Under the pieces are notes generated by a model, which saw only the letters and a program-made list of their open reading frames with translations, was not told the DNA's origin and did not search any database. Both the position numbers and the translations under genes were made by a program. Positions 45,697 through 58,371 of a stretch of 64,000 nt of DNA are shown here, piece by piece (the first letter of the stretch is position 1; the number at the start of each line of letters is the position of its first letter). Source of the DNA: Zanthoxylum bungeanum (Eukaryota > Streptophyta > Magnoliopsida > Sapindales > Rutaceae); contig SKCR01029096.1 in the NCBI GenBank assembly GCA_019454045.1, positions 1 to 64,000 of the forward strand, in the 5' to 3' direction.

Positions 45697-46440
45697 AGGA
45701 TCATAAGCAACAAAAGTTCTTCCTTCACAAAATATGCATTAAAACGTCTAGCGAAGTACAACACCCGTTTCACCCAAAACAGAATTTTAATAAAATTTAT
45801 TAAAAGGTAAGAAACTGAGAGTCTGTTTTGGATGAACAGATGTGGTACCTGACGAGACACTCTGACGCATGTTTTTGTAAATAGGACAAAAAAACTTGTA
45901 TCGCTTACGACATCAGGATTGGACCCAAGATGAGTTACTCGCATCTGAAGCAGTGACTGCTGCCAGAATCCTCGTCGTCGCCGGCGGCGGCTGGTTATTT
46001 GAGAGAATCGAAATTGGATTAGGGTTTGGTTTCTTTTTTTCTTTTTTTTTTAATTTTTATGTGAAGCATGGTTTGTTGTTTATATAGATTGGAAATGTGT
46101 CATGAACATTGGATTCTCTATGTGATAACATTAACAAATAATAATAATATTAACAGCTGTATTGAGATTGAAATGTGTTGCATATACCGGTCCAAAAAAA
46201 TCATAATTAGTCCTTGTAGTTAGTTATCTACGCGCTCGGCCTGTTGTTGAATAGGCCCTGCTTCCTGAGCCCAAATTATTTAATTTAAATATTTAAATAT
46301 ATATATTTATAATTATTTTTTAATTATAAATGCTATTATTTAATATTTATAAGTGAAAGGCTGAATTTGTCAAAGAAAATGACAAAAATTATATTTCTTT
46401 TTCTTATGAAAATGATTTATTAAATGCACATCTTGTCAAA
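45697..46440 (-). repeat. Duplicated first-exon-like segment, copy 2
   Basis: Second copy of 43731-44195. It has about 140 extra bases (45763-45905) between the two best-matching blocks. On the minus strand it begins with CCAAACCCTAATCCAATTTC and GCCGCCGCCGGCGACGACG, like a 5' untranslated region. A minus-strand frame of 84 codons (45944-45690) starts MRVTHLGSNPDVV, but it is not open in copy 1. Confidence 0.55.
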
Positions 46441-46711
46441 TCAATTTTTCTTTTGGAGATTCAAAAATAAATTAACTTCCCACTTAATACAAGTATTTTA
46501 TACCAATTGATAAATATATATATATTGTTGATGATAGTTTTCAGTTCCCAATAAGTCAGAATCCCTAGGAGGAGTAGAACTGAGATTGTAGTTAACAGAC
46601 AAAAGGTCAAAGTCATTCCAAGGATGAGAGGTCAGACAGAGAGATCCAAGCCCGAGGTGTAAGAAGGCAACCCAAGGGCATAACCAAAAGATTCGACAAC
46701 ACAAGAACATC
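46441..46711. other. No recognisable feature
   Basis: AT-rich spacer with a short (TA)n run near 46515; no ORF or repeat assigned. Confidence 0.3.
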
Positions 46712-47879
46712 TGTTAAGACCGACCCAATGTTAGGGATCAGATTCAGTAACATTTATGCATATGAAGACTGAACAGACTTGATGAGGGGTTGTCAGATTC
46801 AAACATCATTATAACACACGTGAAGACCGACCCGACCAAATTCATATGACCTTTTAACCTGACCTAGTTAAGAGGAGAGGAAAAAGATCCAACACTGATC
46901 ACCTCGGTATGTTGACCTACAGAGGTCAGGACTGCTGAATCTTATACACATGTATGGATGACGTAAGCCCTACATGAAACCAAGAGCAACAGACTGTTGG
47001 ATGGATATAACATATGAGTAATGAGCAATAGCGTACGAGGAATGAGCAATAATGTCTGAGTAATGGGCAATAATATACGAATAACAGGTAATAATGATAG
47101 AAAAATGTGGCAGATGTCACATATAAGGATGGCAACGGGCCGGGCTCGGGCCGAGCTTTGATAAGCTCGGCCCGGGCCCTAGGGCCTGATTTTTTAATTA
47201 TAAATAAAAAAAATTATTACATAATATATATATATTTTATAAATAAAAATATTTAATTATTTATTTTAAGCCCGGACCCGATTTTTTTATCATAAAAAAT
47301 TATACATATAAAAAATTTATTAAATTAAAATATTTATTTATTTATTTTAAGCCCGGACCCGATTTTTTTATTATAAAAAGTTATAAATATAAAAAATTTA
47401 TTATAAAAATTTATATATTTTATAAATTAAAATATTTATTTATTTATTTTAAGCCCGGGCTTTTTGGGTGAGCCGGCCCGGCCCGGGCTTCGGGTTTTTC
47501 TGCCACCCCTACTCACAGATGAGAGTTACAGTAAATCCAGTGGAACTATTTAAATGGAAAGAAGATCGGTTCACGGGGATCCCGGGATTAGTATTTCTTA
47601 TTTTCCATAACTTGTAAAAAGCTCTAAAAGCTTAGTGTAAGAGAGGGATAAAACAGGTTTGTCCGACCTGAGGTGGTAATAAAAATATCATTTTATTTAT
47701 GTCTGTGGATATAGGTTGGATCTATTCCGCCGAACCACATTAAATCCTCTGTTTTGTCTCCATCTTTTGCTAAGTTTATATTTGGTCATCAAACCAAACA
47801 AATTCACAATTGAGAGAGATTTGTTCGATGAGTAGTTCTTTTCTCGAATTACCCCTGGAACGAAAATCAGTTGTCAACA
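46712..47879 (+). repeat. LTR of a gypsy-type (possibly non-autonomous) element
   Basis: Begins TGTTAAGACC and ends GTTGTCAACA, followed after one base by a primer-site-like sequence. Without the nested MITE the LTR is about 770 bp. A matching second LTR was not found in the window. Confidence 0.55.
47125..47512. mobile_element. hAT-like MITE nested in the gypsy LTR
   Basis: Ends AAGGATGGCAACGGG and TGCCACCCCTAC are near-inverted copies, the TAGGGGTGGCA type of many plant hAT MITEs. The flanks TCACATAT (47117-47124) and TCACAGAT (47513-47520) match at 7 of 8 positions, the 8-bp duplication expected for hAT. Inside, AAGCCCGGACCCGATTTTTT and a following AT-rich block recur about three times, and both ends are rich in CCCGGGC. 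Confidence 0.7.
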
Positions 47880-47880
47880 G

Positions 47881-47900
47881 TTGGCGTCGCCTGTGGGGAT
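47881..47900 (+). promoter_or_regulatory. Primer binding site of the gypsy-type element
   Basis: TTGGCGTCGCCTGTGGGGAT lies one base after the LTR and resembles the TTGGCGCC...-type primer sites of plant gypsy elements. Confidence 0.55.
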
Positions 47901-47949
47901 AGTACTAAAAGAAATAAGTGCGTTAAAGCGATTGCAGGAGATAGAAACC

Positions 47950-48282
47950 ATAGATCTTCAGAGGACACAATGGCTTGGTGGATGAAGAGAATGGGGAACT
48001 TGTAGATAGAAATGGATGGAACTCGAGCCTTCCCGGAGGCTATGATGGAAATGATTGAAAATATGGAAGAAATGGCGGTGGGAGAACAGACTCCGGTAGG
48101 ACTAAATCAAAGGATGGAAGATATCGCCGGGTTATACAAAGCATGTGGAAAAAGCGTAAACCCCCCTATGGCATACCAATCTCCAGTGTCATTATCAAAC
48201 CCATAGGGTGAAACGTCATTATCTAATGATTTGCATCTTTGAGGAACACAATCAAGAAGACATGTGTGGCTCTGTATCCCCG
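47950..48282 (+). pseudogene. Possible gypsy gag start
   Basis: A short open stretch from about 48012 reads MDGTRAFPEAMMEMIENMEEMAVGEQ-like acidic sequence to 48206. Position after the primer site suggests the start of a gag-like reading frame, but no domain is recognised and it runs into the tandem array. Confidence 0.3.
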
Positions 48283-48375
48283 GGTATGCAGAACACGGGG
48301 AGGGAGAATACTTATATGGCATCTGACCATCTCATACTATAGCCACGGGAATGCCGAACGCGGGGAGGGAGAATA
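48283..48375 (+). repeat. 65-bp tandem array, left part
   Basis: Units of the form G(G/A)(A/T)ATGCCGAACACGGGG followed by AGGGAGAATACC-ATGTGGC. One and a half units stand before copia C, which inserted in the GAATA of the second; the array resumes at 58372. Confidence 0.7.
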
Positions 48376-50292
48376 TGTTGGACAGTTTTGACCCATAGCG
48401 TCACTGTTTGTAAAAGACATTGTGTTTTTGTACAAAATTAACTATGTTACAATGAAATTGCCTTTTACCATTTTGTAATCTATTTACTTTGATATATAAA
48501 TGGTAGAAGTCCTTATGATTAGTTCCGGATTGAGATGATATGAGACAGTAACAATCAATAAAGGTTTAATCATTAAATATCCCTAGTCGTAGTATTATTG
48601 AGACTGGACATCGATAATGCGGAATATACTAGTATTGCACTTGTGCGCGTTGTGAGGGCATAATGGCATAGTTCTCATATATTTAAGTATTGGATACTTA
48701 TGCAAATGCGATAGGAGGTCGTGTTTTACCAATGGTACGGAAAACAGTTTCGCTCTGGATAGACCCCGTGGAATCCCATTGGTAGTATGTCTATGTGTCT
48801 ATGGGAGTCCGCTTCTGGGTAGGTGTATTTGGTCTTAACCTAATACTTGCATCGCTAGTACTTACGACAATCGATACGCTTTGGTTTTGGTCGTCCAGGA
48901 CTTTAACAGGTTCTGTGTACGCCTCTTCTGGGTTTATTGAGAATCGTAGTGTATTGAATGTGATGTCAAGAAGGAAGTATCACTTCAGTCATATGGAGAT
49001 GATGATCACACAGGGATTCATAACTGGTTTTCTATTGTGTTGCAACCATCGGGATAATATGACAATGTCAGGATTATCCGATTCAAAGAGACTAGTTGCT
49101 TGATATCCGATATGTGCTTCGTACGGGGTAGACACTATTCCAGCCCCAGGTCTTGCACGTGAACATCCGATACTGGATCACAATACGCACTACTACGGTA
49201 TACTACGCCTGATATAGATCGTATATTCCATTAAGAATATTTCTGGAGAATTAGGTAGGCATGGCGCTTTGCTAGAAGCCAACCTTATCTCGTAAATCGG
49301 TAAAAATATAGTACGAGGTACGTACGTGTTCGGATAGTCCGACGATCGGATTTACTGCCAACATATCCAGGGATCTCTTAGGTCGCTTCCTGAAGATTGA
49401 CCGATGACATATGATTCGAGCATAATTAATCTGGGATTAATTGAGGAGAGACTTTATCTTGGATAAAATACTATTTGAAGAGAGAGAAAAATTAATTTGG
49501 AATTAATCGACAAAATAATATATTCGATATATAAAACGAAATTAGATTTCGACGCGGAATTAAAATTGGATTTTAATTCGGGCAAACGAGTTAATTTAGA
49601 ATTAATTCGTAAGCGACGTGAAGAGTAATTTCGCTAGGCATAATTATTTAATTACGTCGCGACGGAAGTTCGTTAATTTGGAATTAGCGAAACCGAGCCC
49701 GGAAGTGTTTGCGGGCCCACTGACATTTTGAATCGTGTAGGGCCCACAAGTCACATCGCGCGTCACCTCACTTGTCACTTTAGTGATAGATGTATTGTCA
49801 CCTTTTTGGTGAGTGACATGCAGTCACTATTCATGACATAAGTAGGTGAGGGCATTTAATGTCATTTTGGAGCCAAAATTTGGTGATTGACTTTTGGAAA
49901 GATATACCAAATTTTTGGTAATTATTTTTTATATTGTTTTTGAAAAACAAAGGTTAAGAAACACAAAAATCTCTCTCTCTCTTATGCTTGGCCGTGAGCC
50001 TTCTCTCCAATGAAGAAGATTTATTTTCTTTCTTCCATTTTGCTAGCACATTTGAGAATCCATACAAGGTGATAGGGAACCGAACTAAGAGCTTGGAATC
50101 CTTTAAAGCTTGGAGCTTCATCATCTTCATCAACAAAGTCCCTTGGCCGAGAGCTTCAACAAAAGGAAATGAAATTTTGTGCTCATCACCTCAAAAGCCT
50201 ATCTTTGTAAGTATGATTTCGCCATACTTCATAGTTGTATTCATTCATTTCTATACTTAATATGATCTTGGGACTAACATAGAAACCCAACA
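48376..50292 (+). repeat. 5' LTR of copia C
   Basis: 1917 bp, TGTTGG...CCAACA, palindrome chain at about 49430-49690. Confidence 0.92.
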
Positions 50293-50293
50293 A

Positions 50294-50308
50294 TGGTATC
50301 AATGAGCC
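50294..50308 (+). promoter_or_regulatory. Primer binding site of copia C, altered
   Basis: TGGTATCAATGAGCC: the initiator-Met complement TGGTATCAGAGC with two extra bases (AT) in the middle, which should weaken priming. Confidence 0.75.
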
Positions 50309-52497
50309 ATTTTGAGCATGAAATGAACTTGGGGTAAAATTTGGGTAAATTGATTTTGAGCATGTTCTGACTAAATTACTTGTTTGAGCATGTTTGTGAA
50401 TGGATAACTTAGAGTTATTTGTAATCAATTTCATGAAATATTGTTTGGATCAATTTTTTTACCCAATACTAGGCTTGGCCGAATGCTACTTACCCTTATA
50501 AGTCATGGTATTTTTTGTTTCTTTGATCATTGGATGGCTTGAAACAATTGGGTAATGTTGATTTAAAATTCAATGGGATTGAAAACGAAATCGGACATGA
50601 AAAACCCTACATTATCGTGAGTGAAGAAGCATGTAATGAGATGATTTTTTTGAATCAAATATGTTAGACATATGTTGATGATGAAAAGTATGATTAATGG
50701 TTAGATTAGTATTTTGGAAATATTGATTTAAAAGATTAATCATGGCTTAACACTTTAATTAATTGAATTAAGAAATTTGGAATATTGAAAATTGATTAAT
50801 TGGGCTTAATTTTGAATTTGGCTTGAAATTGTTGTATTTTGGCATAATGGGCTTGGTTGGGCCAAGTTGATTTAGGCCAACTGGATTGGATCCATATTGG
50901 GCCTAAATCATTCCATTAAGTCCAAATATGACAAATGGGCTTTAAAACTTTAATTTGGCCTAATAGGCCTAAATTGGTTTCTGGGCATATAAGGGTCATT
51001 CCTTAACTTGGGCCTTGGTATTTGGGTTTGACCAATAATGACCAAAGCCCATGCCTTATGAAATCAATTGAAAGCCCATTGGACTTTAATTAAATAACAT
51101 TGGATGTTAATTGGGCTTTGAGACCCATTAAGATTAGATTTGGAATCTAAGTCGTTAAAGCGCATTAAAAAGTGTAGTTATTTAATTTGGAATTAAATAA
51201 ATGAATTAGTATTGAATACGAATTAAATTAGATTTAACGAGTAGTTCGATATAATTCAAGAATTCATACTTTAAGTACTTATTCTCAAACGTGTTGGACT
51301 CGCGTAAATCAAATCATTGTTTGAACATTGGATGATCACTAATATTCAAAGATTAATTAATTTGATTATATTGATTGAATAACATGCTTGAATGAATACA
51401 TGGATGTGATGAATAAATAGCGTATATCAGATGAATATTAGAAGAGAAAGGATAATTTTGGAAATTGTTGTAAATTTAGAATTTATTTAATTGGACCTAC
51501 GTGGCCAGCCTTATCTCTAATTGATTCTTTGTATTATCTTCTCACCTAATTCCCCTCAATGTTAATGAGGTTTCTCTTATTGTATTATGTAATTGGGTTG
51601 AAGTAGAATAGTGCTAGCCGGGAGAGGAAAGTGAGTGATTTGTTCTATGAACAATCTGTTAAATATTTATCCGTATATCGTTATTAATTTACTTTTCGCG
51701 CCTTATTATGCTTTTAGAATGCATGCTTAAGGGTGTATGATGAGACCTAACAAAGATAATTAATTAGTTGCCAATTACGCGAAAAACCCTCAAAACATAT
51801 TAAGCGTTTTTCCTTCCGTTGAGTGATTCTTACTCAAGATCCAAAGTTGGAATTGGTTTGTTGGCCAAAGTCAAGACCTTTGTCAATTGCAGATGTGTTT
51901 GAATCATGAAGGATTTGTTCCACATCGGTGTCTTGTCTAAGTTGTGATTTGTTGGCCAAAGTCAAGATCACTTCTTGTCCATCGACATTGATTACGAAGC
52001 TTTCCATGTCAATGGGTCCCGCTTAACTGGAATCATTAAGCTTGTTGTGCCAAAGCCCAGGCTTAGTTGATTCAGAGGAAAAGGTTAGGCAAATATATTG
52101 GATATATTGGCATATATATTGTATATATGTTTCGGACTTGGATGTCCACCTACCAGATCTAGGAATTGGATAAGATCCAATTGATTTTCGAGATCTACCT
52201 AGTTAAATATCATACAGCTTGTTGGCCAAAGTCAAGATTGTGTGTTATTTAACGGGATCCTAGCCCACTAGGAAACTGGGTTTCCCGAGTCCTCGGCAGA
52301 GGGTTAGAGGCTCACCGAAAAATAGTGGGAGGCTAGTATTGAATTTGTAATTTCATTCAGATACTTAGCTTTACGTGTTTTCAAATTATTTCGTCAAAAT
52401 TATTTTATTAGTTGGACTAATATAATGTTATTTTTCTTGTAACAGTTTGACTGTACTCAAATATCGTTGATTAGATAGTTAGACTATCGTAATCAAG
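50309..52497 (+). other. Leader of copia C
   Basis: Colinear with the leaders of A and B. TTGTTGGCCAAAGTCAAG stands at 51858, 51949 and 52219; the hairpin AATTGGAT-AAG-ATCCAATT at 52164-52182. No ORF. Confidence 0.7.
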
Positions 52498-53345
52498 ATG
52501 ACGGGAAAGGGAAATATCCGAGAAATTATCATGGGCGAAAATGTCTTCAAGGGCACGAACTTTTCCAATTGGGAAATGAATCTGAGGATAGTCCTTGGAG
52601 CCGAGAGGCTGTTATATACTATACAGACACCTTTTGGGCCTAAGCCCAAACCTGATCAGTTATTTGAGCTGGAGCTTTGGAAGACTCACAGCGATGACAA
52701 CTCACTGCTCAGTCTATTATGCTTGCTGCTATGACTCAGCATTTCCGTCGACAGAACAGGGACTTGGATCCCTATAACATGTTGGCGAGGTTGCACAATC
52801 TTCACCGATCTAATCGTAGATTGCAGAGATATGAGTTGCAGAAGAAGCTATTTCGTACACGTATATCAGAAGGCATGTCTGTTGAGTCCCATGTGGCACA
52901 GATGATAACTGACATTGACGAGCTGACTCAGATGGGGATAGTCTTAGAGGTTGAGACTATCATAGATTTGATCTTGCAGTCTCTCTCCGACACTTGGAGA
53001 GGGTTCATCATAAACTATAACCTGATGAACCAAGATGATACTCTTGGAGAGATGTTGTCAATTCTGAAGGAAGCTGAGAAAGAGCTTTTCAAGGACAATA
53101 AGCGCGAGGCGCACTTTGCTTCGACATCTCAGACACCGAGGGCTGGGCCCAAGACGACTGGAGGAGTGAAGAAGAAGAAGCATAAAAGAAAGGGCAAGGC
53201 CAAATCGTCAACGACTTCTGGGAAGCCTTAGGAAAAATCTCAGGATGTATGCCTCCAGTGCGGCGAGCAGGGTTACTGGAAGCGTGACTATCACGAGTAC
53301 AAGGCGCCCCAGAAGAAGATTAAAGCGGGTAAGGCACCAACTTCA
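52498..53345 (+). pseudogene. copia C gag
   Basis: Copia Gag. MTGKGNIREIIMG at 52498, NFSNWEMNLRIVLG, LELWKTHSDD, then a frameshift at about 52710 and a continuous frame to 53231: MLAAMTQHFRRQ, QRYELQKKLFRTRI, LNQSLSDTWRGF-like, and a Lys-rich KKKKHKRKGKAK tail ending in a stop. The zinc knuckle just beyond (about 53250-53295) reads CLQCGEQGYWKRDY: the His and last Cys of C-x2-C-x4-H-x4-C are both changed to Tyr. Only one frameshift and one stop, so this is the best preserved gag of the family. Confidence 0.87.
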
Positions 53346-54830
53346 GGTATGTTTGTTATTGAAATAAACATGACTACTTCTAGTTTTAAAAATTGGATTT
53401 TTGATTCTGGTTGTGGTACTCACATATGTATTAACGTGCAGGATCTGCAGATTAGTAGGAGACTGGCCTCAGGGGAGATTGATCTACGCGTTGGAAATGG
53501 GCCACCAGTCGCCGTTTTGGCCGTTGGCACTTTTGTTTTAGAACTGCCATCGGGGCATGTACTTGAACTATCTGACTATTATTATGTACCTAGTTTGACT
53601 AGGAATATTATTTCTGTATACCCAATGTGGGTATACTTTTGTATTCAGGAACACAGGGTGTTTTGTGTATTAAAATGATGTAGAAATTTGCACTGCTATT
53701 GCAAATAATGGTCTTTATATTTTGAATATAAATCAATCTCAATCATATAATATAACAAACAAAAGGCTTAAAATGAGTAATAAAGATGAAACTTATATGT
53801 GGCACTGTCGTCTGGGACACATAAACAAGACTCGCATATCCACACTTTCGAAGAGTGGGTACTTGGACGGATTTGATCCTAATTCATATGACGTCTGCGA
53901 ATCCTGCTTATTAGGCAAAATACCTAAATCACCTTTTAACGGTAAAGGTAAACGCGCCACCGAACTGTTAGCCCTCGTTTATAGTGACGTATGTGGGCCC
54001 ATGTCTAGCCAGGCTAGAGGTGGATACGAATACTTTGTAACCTTTACGGATGATGCATCATGTTATGGTTATGTGTATCTTATTAGACACATGTCGGAAA
54101 CTTTTGAGAAATTCAAAGAGTTTCGACACAAAGTTGAAAAATAGACCGGTAAGAGTATAAATACATTACGGTAAGACCATGGTGGCAAATACTTGAGAAA
54201 TGAGTTTCTAGATTACTTAAAAGAATATGGTATTCTTTCACATTGGACTCCTCCTGGAACACCATAATTAAACAGTGTGTCCAAACGGAGAAACCAAACT
54301 TTATTGGACATGGTTAGGTCTATGATGAGTCGCACAGAGCTACCTATTTCCTTCTGGGGATATGCATTAAACAGTGCAATTCTTATTTTGAATAAGGTTC
54401 TGTCAAAGTCTGTTCAACAGACTCCGTATGAGATATGAACAGGAAAGAAACCGGGTTTCTCATTCATGAAGATTTGGGGTTACTGGGCATACGTCAAATG
54501 TTTGGAATGTACCAAACTTGAACCCAAATCGGATAAATGTCTATTCGTAGGATATCCTAGGGAAACCAAATGATATTACTTCTATCACCCACGAGAGAAC
54601 AAAGTATTTGTTGCTCTACATGCGGTTTTCCTTGAGAAGGAATTCCTAAATGCAGTGGTTAGTGGAAGGAAAGTAGAACTTGATGAAAGTCAGAGTGATA
54701 CTGTTCCTGGCATAGAATCCTCAATGGAACAAGAACAGTCCATCGAGATGAGACTGTACCATAATCTTCTATTACACAAGGACCTCGTAGGTCGGAGAGA
54801 GTCAGGAAACAACTGAGAGTTATGGGTTTT
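53346..54830 (+). pseudogene. copia C pol, first part: protease and integrase
   Basis: Protease region 53349-53678 with FDSGCGTHIC (active-site DSG intact). GAG-pre-integrase and integrase at 53722-54144: MWHCRLGHINK, CESCLLGK, ALVYSDVCGPM (first Asp), FTDDASCYGYVYL. After a stop at 54144 the second Asp motif and the Glu region (KRRNQTLLDMVR-like) are broken. C-terminal remnants reach about 54820. Confidence 0.85.
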
Positions 54831-56436
54831 TGATCTCACCTCATGTAGATATTAATCTTATTGAGGATAACGAACCGGCTACGTATGCAGAAGTGATACA
54901 AGATATCGATTCCGCATTATGGCAAGAAGCCATGAAGTGCGAAATGGATTCCATGTACACCAACCAAGTTTGGACACTGGTTGATGCACCAGAAGGCGTA
55001 AAGCCTATTGGTTGCAAATTGATCTTCAAGAAGAAGACTGACATGGATGGCAACGTACAAACGTACAAAGCTAGGCTTGTAGCGAAGGGGTATCGTCAAC
55101 GACATGGTGTCGATTACGACGAAACGTTCTCACCCGTTTCCATGATTAAATCCATTCGGATAATGCTTGCTATTACTGCATATTTCGATTACGAGATATG
55201 GCATATGGACGTTAAAACCGCTTTCCTTAACAGAAACCTTTTGAAGGATGTTTACATGCAACAGCCTGACGGTTTTATCGTGCCTAGACTTGCAAACAAG
55301 GTTTGTAAGTTAAATCGGTCCATTTATGGACTGAAGCAAGCGTCGCGGTCTTGGAACCGATGTTTTGATGAGATTATAAAAGAATATGATTTCATTCAAA
55401 ACGATGATGATCCTTGTGTATATAAGAAGGTTAGTGGGAGAGCACTGACTTTTATTGTCCTTTTATATTTACGATGTATTGCTTATTGGCAATGACATTC
55501 ACATGTTAACGTCGGTGAAAGCTTGGCTTTCATTGAAATTCTCATGAAAGATCTGGGAGAAGCAGCCTTTATACTGGGAATAAAGATCTACCGGGATAGA
55601 TCTAGAAATCTGTTTGGACTCTCTCAGAGTACGTACATTGACAAAGTGTTGAAGAGATTCAACATGGATCAGTCCAAGAGGGGACTGTTGCCAGTGTCAC
55701 ATGGCGTCTATCTATCTAAGGACATGTGTCCTAAAACTCAATATGAGAGAGACAACATGAGTCGGATACCGTTCGCCTTGGCAGTCGGATCGATCATGTA
55801 TGCCATGATATGTACGCGACCTGATGTCTCCTAAGCTTTGAGGATGTGTAGTCGCTATCAAGCCGATCCATGTGAAGGTCACTGGATGGCGGTTAAGAAT
55901 ATCCTTAAGTATCTTAGACGAACTAAGGATGCTTTCTTAATCTATGGAGATGGAGAACTTGAGGTAACTGGATATACCGATGCAAGTTTCCAAACCGACA
56001 AAGATGACTGCAAGTCATAATCCGGGTACATATTTTGATTGAATAACGAAATAGTAAGCTGGAAATCTTCCAAGCAAGAGACTGTTGCCGATTTAACAAT
56101 AGAAGCGGAGTATATTGCTGCAGCTGAAGCAGTAAAAGAGGCAGTTTGGATCTGAAAATTCCTAATTAGATTAGAAGTAATTCCGTTAGCAGCTGAGCCC
56201 GTTCTTTTTTATTGTGACAATAACGGGGCTATAACGCAGGCTAAGGAATCTCGGTCTCATCAACGGTCCAAGCATGTTCTTCGACGTTTCCATCTGATAC
56301 GTGAGATCATATATCGTGGCGATATGAAGGTCGAGAAGGTCGCATCAGATGATAATATTGTACGTCCGCTGACGAAAGTTATTCCTCAGCAAAAGTTTAA
56401 GAGACATGTACATAATTCAAGTATTAGAAGCTTGAG
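54830..56436 (+). pseudogene. copia C pol, second part: reverse transcriptase and RNase H
   Basis: 54830-55495 is a long open reverse transcriptase stretch: SALWQEAMKCEMDSMY, GCKLIFKKKTDMDG, YKARLVAKGYRQ, VDYDETFSPV, WHMDVKTAFL (palm Asp), YGLKQASRSW. At the YVDD box (about 55455-55480) the frame breaks and the box is lost. RNase H follows at 55838-56020 with GYTDASFQTDKDD, then EAEYIAAAEA (about 56112) and LRRFHLI (about 56280). Ends near 56436 before the polypurine tract. Confidence 0.85.
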
Positions 56437-56463
56437 TGACTGGCTATAGGTCAAGTGGGAGAT

Positions 56464-58366
56464 TGTTGGACAGTTATGACCCATAGCGTCTTTGTTTGTA
56501 AAAAACATTGTATTTTTGTACAAAATTAACTATGTTACAATGAAATTACCTTTTACCATTTTGTAATCTATTTACTTTGATATATAAATGGTAGAAGTCC
56601 TTAAGATTAGTTCCGGATTGAGATGATATGATATAGTATCAATCCATAAAGGTTTAATCATTAAATATCCCTAGTCGTAGTATTATCGAGACTGTACATC
56701 GATAATGCGGAATAGAATAGTATTGCACTTGTGCGCGTTGTGAGGGCATAACGACATAGTTCTCATAAATTTAAGTATTAGATGCTTATGCAAGTGCGAT
56801 AGGAGGTCGTGTTTTACCGATGGTACGGAAAATAGCTTCGCTCTGGATAGACCCCGCGGAATCCCATTGGTAGTATGTCTATGTGTCTATGGGAGTCCGC
56901 TTCATGGTAGGTGTATTTGGTCTTAACCTGAGACTTACATCGCTAGTACTTACGACAATCGATACGTTCTGGTTTTGGTCATCCAGGACTTTAACAGGTT
57001 CTGTGTACGCCTTTTCTGGGTTTATTGAGAATCGTAGTGTATTGGATGTGATGTCAAGAAGGAAGTATCATTTCAGTCATATAGAGGTGATGATCACGCA
57101 GGGATTCAGAACTGGTTCTCTATTGTATTGCAACCATCGGGATAATATGACAAGGTCAGGATTATCCGATTCAAAGAGACTAGTTGCTTGATATCCGATA
57201 TGTGCTTCGTACGGAGCAGACACTATTCCAGCCTCAGGCCTTGCACGTGAACATCTGATACTGGATCGCAATACGTAATACTACGGTATACTTTGCCAGA
57301 TATAGATCGTATATTCCATTAAGAATATTTCTGGAGAATTTGGTGGGCATGGCGCTTTGCTAGAAGCCAACATTATCTCGTAAATCGGTAAAAATATAGT
57401 ACGATGTACGTACGTGTTCGGATAGTCCGACGATCGAATTTACTACCAATATATCCAATGATCTCTTGGTCGCTTCCCGAAGATTCACTGATGACGTATG
57501 ATTCGAGCATAATTAATCTGGAATTAATTACGGAGAGACTTTATCTTGGATAAAGTACTATTTGAAAAGAGAGAAAGATTAATTTGGAATTAATCGAAAA
57601 AATAATATATTTGATATATTAAACGAAATTAGATTTCGACGCGGAATTAAAATTGGATTTTAATTCGGGCAAATTAGTTAATTTAGAATTAATTCGTAAG
57701 CGACGTGATAGTAATTTCGCTAGGCATAATTATTTAATTACGTCGCGACGAAAGTTCGTTAATTTGGAATTAGCGAAACCGAGCCCGGAAGTGTTTGCGG
57801 GCCCACTCGCATTTGAATCGTGTTGGGCCCACAAGTCACATCGCGCGTCACCTCATTTGTCACTTTAGTGATAGATGTCTTGTCACCTTTTTGGTGAGTG
57901 ACATGCAGTCATTATTCATGACATAAGTAGATGAGGGCATTTAATGCTATCTTGGAGCCAAAATTTGGTGATTGACTTTTGGAAAGATATACTAAATTTT
58001 TGGTAATTGTTTTTTATATTGTTTTTGAAAAACAAAAGTTAAGAAACACAAAAATCTCTCTCTCTCTCTTATGCTTGGACGTGAGCCTTCTCTCCAAGGA
58101 AGAAGATTCATTTTCTGCTAGCACATTCGAGAATCCATACAAGGTTATAGAGAACCGAACTAAGAGCTTGGAATCCTTTAAAGCTTGGAGATTCATCATC
58201 TTATCAACAAAGTCTCTTGGCCAAGAGCTTCAACAAAAGAAAATGAAATTTTGTGTTCATCACCTCAAAAGCTGATCTTTGTAAGTATGATTCTGCCATA
58301 CTTCTTAGTTGTATCCATTCATTTCTATGCTTAATATGATCTTGGGACTAACTTAGAAACCCAATA
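56464..58366 (+). repeat. 3' LTR of copia C
   Basis: 1903 bp, preceded by the polypurine tract AAGTGGGAGAT (about 56453-56463). Confidence 0.92.
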
Positions 58367-58371
58367 GAATA

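Larger units (their letters stand above)
48376..58366 (+). mobile_element. Ty1/copia element, copy C, full length, GAATA target duplication
   Basis: Starts TGTTGG (48376) and ends CCAATA (58366; last T a mutation of C), flanked by GAATA at 48371-48375 and 58367-58371. It is the same family as A, with the best preserved gag. LTRs differ at around 14 of the first 250 positions by eye. It lies inside a 65-bp tandem array. Confidence 0.93.
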
